Below, in pieces: positions 59,743 to 64,000 of a DNA stretch of 64,000 bases. Made by a program: the position numbers and the translations under genes. The notes under the pieces were generated by a model. It was given only the letters and a program-made list of their open reading frames with translations. It ran no database searches and was not told the origin of the DNA. Position 1 is the first letter of the stretch, and every line of letters begins with the position of its first letter. The DNA comes from Entonaema liquescens (Eukaryota > Ascomycota > Sordariomycetes > Xylariales > Xylariaceae), in NCBI GenBank assembly GCA_902805475.1, contig CADCSX010000007.1, positions 1,116,001 to 1,180,000 of the forward strand, written 5' to 3'.

Positions 59743-60121
59743 CTTTAGTTATAGTATGATGTGAGACCTATTATATTTAATGAGAAGTGGTGGATGGTGA
59801 AGTATCGTGAAGTATTTAAATGTTGTTTGTTACAGGTACAATGAGTGGACCCACTAATAGAAGTACCTATTATGTAGCTGCAAAGTCGGCATTAAATGAT
59901 GCCAAGTCCCGATCTTGCATGGGCTAAGTACATATTTTACATGATTACCTACCGCCCGGCAGAATTTCCATAGGAATTTTGAAGCTCTCAAGTGATGAAT
60001 ATACACAGCTAAACAACCCCACTAACCCGCTGAACTGTTACTACATTAGGTACTTGGATTGGTACAGATAATGAGGTGAAAGACAACAATAATTCTTCTT
60101 TAAATTTTCCCCTACTCTACT
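59743..60121. promoter_or_regulatory. shared divergent promoter of CWC15 and RRP45
   Basis: 379 bases separate the divergent start codons of two RNA-processing genes (spliceosome and exosome). It contains TACCTATTATG at 59866..59876 and CTACCGCCCGG at 59949..59959, with no obvious consensus operator. Confidence 0.5.
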
Positions 60122-61065
60122 ATGCCTCGAGAGGCTGAACCTTCACTCAATGAGCGCACTTTCGTAGTGCAGGCGCTACAAGAGCGTCTGCGCATCGATG
60201 GCCGGGCCTTCGACCAATACCGAAAACTCGAGCTCAAGTTTGGTGAACAATATGGAGTCGCAGACGTAACTCTTGGAAAGACAAGGCAAGTTAAATAACT
60301 TTAGGTGTATATTTAATCAGTTCTATAGCATTGCTAATGTACGTAACTAGGATACTTGTCAAGGTCTCAGCCGAAGTCACAACGCCCTACACAGATCGGC
60401 CGTTTGACGGCATCTTTACCATTACAACAGAACTTAGCCCTATGGCATCGCCTGCTTTCGAAGTTAATCGACCAACAGAAACGGAAATCTTATTATCGAG
60501 ACTACTTGAAAAGACCGTTCGTCGATCGAATGCCCTCGATACCGAGTCGTTATGCCTCGTCGCTGGGCAAAAGTGTTGGTCTATAAGAGTTGATCTCCAC
60601 GTCCTCTCACACGATGGCAATCTGATTGACGCATCATGCTTCGCCGTTGTAGCAGCATTACGTCACTTTAGAAAACCGGATACGAGCATAGAAGGAGGTA
60701 ATTTAACTGTGTACACGCCCGCGGAACGAGAACCTGTACCATTGAGCTGGTTGCATTCACCGTTCTGCGTTACATTTAGCTTTTATGGAGAAGGAGAGAT
60801 CACATTACTGGATGCAAATCTCCTAGAGGAACAATTAAGGGTGTCTAGCTGTACGATCAGTCTCAACAGACATGGGGAAATATGTCAGATCGCAAAGCTG
60901 GGTGGAACACCTGTAGAGGCGCACACGCTACTTCAATGCGCGAGCGTCGCTCTTAACAAGGTCAAGGAGTTCTCGACGTTATTAGACCAAAAGCTAGCCG
61001 AGGATTCGAAACGGAGGAACAAGGGCGGACTTTTAGCAGAATTGTCCGCGGAGAACGAGAGATAG
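60122..61065 (+). CDS. RRP45: exosome complex subunit RRP45
   Basis: An RNase PH-fold subunit of the nine-protein ring of the RNA exosome, in nucleus and cytoplasm; it is structural, having lost phosphorolytic residues. Exon 1 (60122..60285) encodes MPREAEPSLNERTFVVQALQ, then ERLRIDGRAFDQYRKLELKF and ADVTLGKTR. Exon 2 (60351..61065) resumes ILVKVSAEVTTPYTDRPFDG. Further landmarks are LLSRLLEKTVRRSNALDTES, SIRVDLHVLSHDGNLIDASC and LDANLLEEQLR; total 292 residues. The intron begins AG|GCAAGT and ends CTAG, a GC-AG intron: no GT donor would preserve the conserved GKTRILVKV run. The tail is Lys/Glu-rich. Converges on ARL3 with 158 bases between stops. Confidence 0.94.
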
Positions 61066-61223
61066 CAGACGCAAGCTCCTCCCATAGATGACCAAATAAA
61101 GATACCCATGATGAACTCAATAATAACTCCCGTCCCGAAACGCCTACCCCATGACGCTGAATGCAAACCAACCCGAAACCACTTTGACCGAACAGTGCAC
61201 CATTCTGTAGTCTTTCCCTTGCC

Positions 61224-61862
61224 TCACCTCATCACTGGTGGTCTTGACTCTTTATTCCATTTAACCCTCGACCTAACCCAATCGATCGCTTCTCTCACGC
61301 CCGTACCCGTAAGAGCGCTCACCGGCAGCACCCGTGAATCGCGAATACTCGACGCCTTCTCGCCCTCAAACACCTTTTTAACCAAACCCTCCTTTATGCG
61401 CACGACCTCGACGCAGTCCTCGCGGTCCTGCTTGTTCGCCAGGATCAGAAGCGGCACGCCCTCGGTCTCGGAGTTCTGCAGGACGTCCTCGAGCACGAGG
61501 CGACACTCGTCGAGGCGGCCGGAGCTGTCGTGCTCGAGGGAGCCGTCGCCGATGTCGGTGCTGTCGATGATGAAGACGATGGCGTGGCAGCTGGCGTAGT
61601 AGCTCTGCCACAGCTTGCGCAGCGTCATCTGCCCGCCGACGTCCCAGATCTTGAGGTACATGTCCGGCAGCGTCAGGGTCGACACGTTCTGGCCTACCGT
61701 CGGCACCGTCTTGAGCTTCGGGTCCGGGTGCTCCGGCAGGAACAGCGACTTGGCCTGCTCGTGGAACGTCGTCTTGCCCGCGTTGTCTAGCCCCAGGAGT
61801 ATCACCGAGTATTCCTCCCGCTGCTGCGCGAGCAGGTACAGCGACTTGGCGAGATGGTACAT
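61224..61862 (-). CDS. ARL3: ARF-like GTPase Arl3 (ARFRP1 homologue)
   Basis: A small GTPase of the trans-Golgi that, after N-terminal acetylation, recruits Arl1 and golgins. It is a single exon of 212 residues. The start MYHLAKSLYLLAQQREEYSV is the ARFRP1/Arl3 N-terminus, with no N-myristoylation glycine at position 2. G motifs: GLDNAGKT (P-loop), a PTVGQNV switch I, IWDVGGQ (switch II), NKQD (guanine base) and VSALTG. An insert (IGDGSLEHDSSGRLDECR) lengthens the loop after the IDSTD segment. The central codons are strikingly GC-ending compared with neighbouring genes (about 61400..61790). Confidence 0.94.
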   Translation of the reverse strand: MYHLAKSLYLLAQQREEYSVILLGLDNAGKTTFHEQAKSLFLPEHPDPKLKTVPTVGQNVSTLTLPDMYLKIWDVGGQMTLRKLWQSYYASCHAIVFIIDSTDIGDGSLEHDSSGRLDECRLVLEDVLQNSETEGVPLLILANKQDREDCVEVVRIKEGLVKKVFEGEKASSIRDSRVLPVSALTGTGVREAIDWVRSRVKWNKESRPPVMR

Positions 61863-63088
61863 TGTGATTGTGGGCTGTTCTTCAAATTTCGAAATAGGTT
61901 AGGTTAGGAAAGCCAGACGACAGACTTAGGTAGCCCGTGGGAGGGCTTTGAGGTAATGTTTTAGAAGGGCTGGCCAATGATGCGTCGTGTGATTTGGTTT
62001 CAATGCTTACAACGTCGAAAAGGCGTGTACATGAGTACTTGCTATGTATGACACGGAATTCAGGCTACACCTATACCGGTTAGCGTAGTTGGTACCTAGG
62101 TATAGTTGGAATAAACTAAGCGCGCGGCTAGAGGTATTATTGGCTGGATAAGTATAGGGTACGCTGTACCTGCAGAACAGAGACACACGACGCATACATG
62201 TAGGTACAACATATGGGTAATATAATATTAGAATATCTCTAATAAAAGTCATAATACTACATAATAAAGTGCCTTGAAATATCTCTTCAGGGAAATTAGG
62301 TATTTATTTAAAATAGTTAGGTAACCTATTAACTGTTTATGATTGGGGATGTCAAACAGTATATACCCTTCGATACGTAATCAACTATAAGAGATGAGCT
62401 GGTGCTGAGAGTATATCAAGCTAAACTATAATTGAAAGTGACACATCAGCACCCAGCAAGGACAACAACAGCAAATCGTCATTAGGCATATACACTTCAC
62501 AAAATTTTTTCATACAACAAAGCAATGCAACAGTAATGTCAGGTTCATAAATTGGCATAATCTTCCTTTACCCAGACCCATTCTCAAGCGGAGATTACTA
62601 TTAACAGTTGCAGTTATAACATCTAACTAAATGTTATATTAATCTCATACATCTTTTTTCAATATTGTGTTCATTCCATTGGTACGGTTATTCTTATATG
62701 GGTGTATTATTCATTTATACGACAAAAATACTTTACGCGGGGTATGTAATGTTGCTTTTTGACTTCCTGTGCAGGATTGATTCTTTGCTGAAACCTCTCG
62801 ATTCTCATCCAATAGCAATAAAAACATGGCGTCATATTAGACTCAATTATTTCCCTGCGCGGTTGTTCCCCCGAGCTTGTTTAGCTCCCAGCCACGAAAG
62901 CAACGACCTGCATTATACATGCAACTGTCAAAAACTTATAGAGATGCGCTTCTAGATCCTTGTAAGCTGTAAGCTCTTACAAGTTGACCGGTTACGTGTA
63001 ATTACCTAGCCTCGCTATCCGTCGCTGGGAATTCTTCTAAGAATATTGGGTTTGGGTTTATTTATTAGGTTCATTTGTTGGGTTCGTT
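61863..63088. other. divergent intergenic stretch, no gene
   Basis: 1.2 kb between the divergent starts of ARL3 and the membrane-protein gene. AT-rich; the open frames 62007..62252 (-) and 62665..62955 (+) lack recognisable features. A CCTAGGTA-type element lies at 62093..62102. Confidence 0.5.
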
Positions 63089-64000
63089 ATGTCTCCAGTG
63101 CCATTTGAGCATCCGGTGAGGTATGTGTTGCTAAGATCTCATTTACTCATAAGCAAAACTGATTAACAATATCGATTCTAGGTACACTCCGCTGGCGGTG
63201 GTTGGTACCTATCTTACGGCGGTGGTCTACTTGACGTATGCAATCGCTGCTGGTTTCTACGCATCGTATATGTCCTTGGGTCCAGCTCAGGATACACGAT
63301 CGCGTTACGCGCAACGTAGGAGATTGGTTCCTATTTTTCTCGGGCTTGCTGCCGTGGCTTTTTCTTTGGCGACTTATAACTCTGTGGCGTCTGCTGTCTT
63401 GTCGTATAAGACATGGGCTCATGAGCATGGCGTTCATCAACGAGAACGGTATTCATTTATTACTCCCACTCCAAATATTACTTAAGTCTAACGTACATGT
63501 AGCTATCTCCTCGCCGAGAAACTTGTCCTTACACCTCGGGACCTAAGAAGATCAAACTCACTTTATATCACCCAGTGGTTAAGTGATACTCCTATCTTCT
63601 ACGATGCCTTAGAGATTGTCGCTGAGAAGGCTCGTCGCTTCTGGTGGGGGCAGCAGATCGATCTCGCGACGGTAGCGTTTAGCATGCTATTATCAATCGA
63701 GGGGCGACGACGAAATATCCCCTTAACAGCTTCGTTTTTAATTCTAGCTCACCTTGTCAGCCTATCCTTCGCGCAGAATCTATTTTACGTCGCCCTTCTC
63801 TTGACGCCGTCGCCACTGCCTCCAGGAAGCGAGAGCCTTGAGATACCTGTCGTACCTCTCCTTTCGACGTTGATTTGGCTTCGCGACAAGGTTATTGCTC
63901 CAAAACCAAAGAATTGGCACTTACGTCCTCGCATACTTCTCACGGCCCTAGCTTTAAATTATGTTTCAATATTCTTGCTCCCTTATGCTGCGGACACACA
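63089..64000 (+). CDS. multi-pass integral membrane protein, 3' end outside window
   Basis: A conserved-looking Pezizomycotina membrane protein of unknown function. Exons 63089..63120, 63182..63448 and 63503 to the window edge join in frame, giving about 265 residues so far. Start MSPVPFEHPVR, then hydrophobic segments at about 15-38 (LAVVGTYLTAVVYLTYAIAA) and 59-80 (LVPIFLGLAAVAFSLATYNS). A polar region with YITQWLSDTPIFYDALEIVA and KARRFWWGQQIDLATVAF follows, with later segments SFLILAHLVSLSFAQNLFYV and ILLTALALNYVSIFLLPYAA. The intron at 63449..63502 uses GTATTC with a TCTAAC branch. No known enzyme motif. Open at the 3' edge. Confidence 0.8.

Noticed and set aside
61378..61611. Second minus-strand frame inside ARL3 rich in Arg and His
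   Set aside because: It is the shadow of GC-rich ARL3 codons in another frame.
1..64000. CRISPR arrays, operons, ribosome binding sites, riboswitches
   Set aside because: The window is eukaryotic nuclear DNA with spliced genes; no regularly spaced direct repeats of CRISPR type occur.

Overview
This window is nuclear DNA of a filamentous ascomycete (Pezizomycotina, probably Sordariomycetes; I cannot name the genus). The evidence is gene content plus gene style: introns mostly of 40-150 bases with GTAAGT/GTATGT donors and CTAAC-type branch points, Pezizomycotina-specific families, a TALE homeodomain factor and two Zn(II)2Cys6 factors, short intergenic spacers in some parts and AT-rich gene deserts in others. 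Gene models below were assembled by hand from splice signals and reading-frame continuity, and most close exactly in frame.

Region 1 (1-19.5 kb) is mainly housekeeping: an unknown low-complexity protein (1405-2768, -), nucleoporin NUP82 (4452-7170, -), cap-binding protein CBC2/CBP20 (7877-8604, +), mitoribosomal MRPL31/mL60 (8951-9444, -), TRAPP subunit TRS20/sedlin (9774-10380, +), histone H4 (10856-11417, -), anaphase-promoting subunit CDC27/APC3 (12533-15050, -), ER targeting factor SND2 (16162-16647, +), a DUF3605 protein (16740-17557, -) and NADH-cytochrome b5 reductase CBR1 (18346-19453, +). Several pairs are divergent and share promoters (NUP82/CBC2, MRPL31/TRS20, CDC27/SND2, DUF3605/CBR1).

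Region 2 (19.5-29 kb) holds an unknown acidic, mostly disordered 594-residue protein (21954-23738, +). It also holds the most unusual gene here, a six-exon, 981-residue protein joining a caspase-like domain (His and Cys motifs present) to a rhodanese domain that has lost its catalytic cysteine (25791-29041, +).

Region 3 (29-43.2 kb) is a gene desert of about 14 kb with microsatellites, an intron-containing tRNA-like gene with a Pol III terminator, and two possible coding relics. Region 4 (43.2-55.2 kb) is a regulator-rich stretch: a TALE homeodomain factor, then, after another 4.5-kb gap, two convergent Zn(II)2Cys6 regulators.

Region 5 (55.6-64 kb) returns to compact genes: a PEBP/YbhB-like protein, an EBP (EXPERA) sterol-isomerase-like membrane protein, splicing factor CWC15, exosome subunit RRP45, the ARF-like GTPase ARL3/ARFRP1, and the 5' part of a multi-pass membrane protein that runs off the window.

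Two cross-cutting observations. Four genes (1405-2768, NUP82, the homeodomain gene and the first zinc-cluster gene) need one extra base at a total of seven points to keep a conserved frame, mostly in short G/C runs. The uniform sign suggests base-calling or assembly errors rather than decay. Two introns (RRP45 and the second zinc-cluster gene) use GC-AG instead of GT-AG ends.
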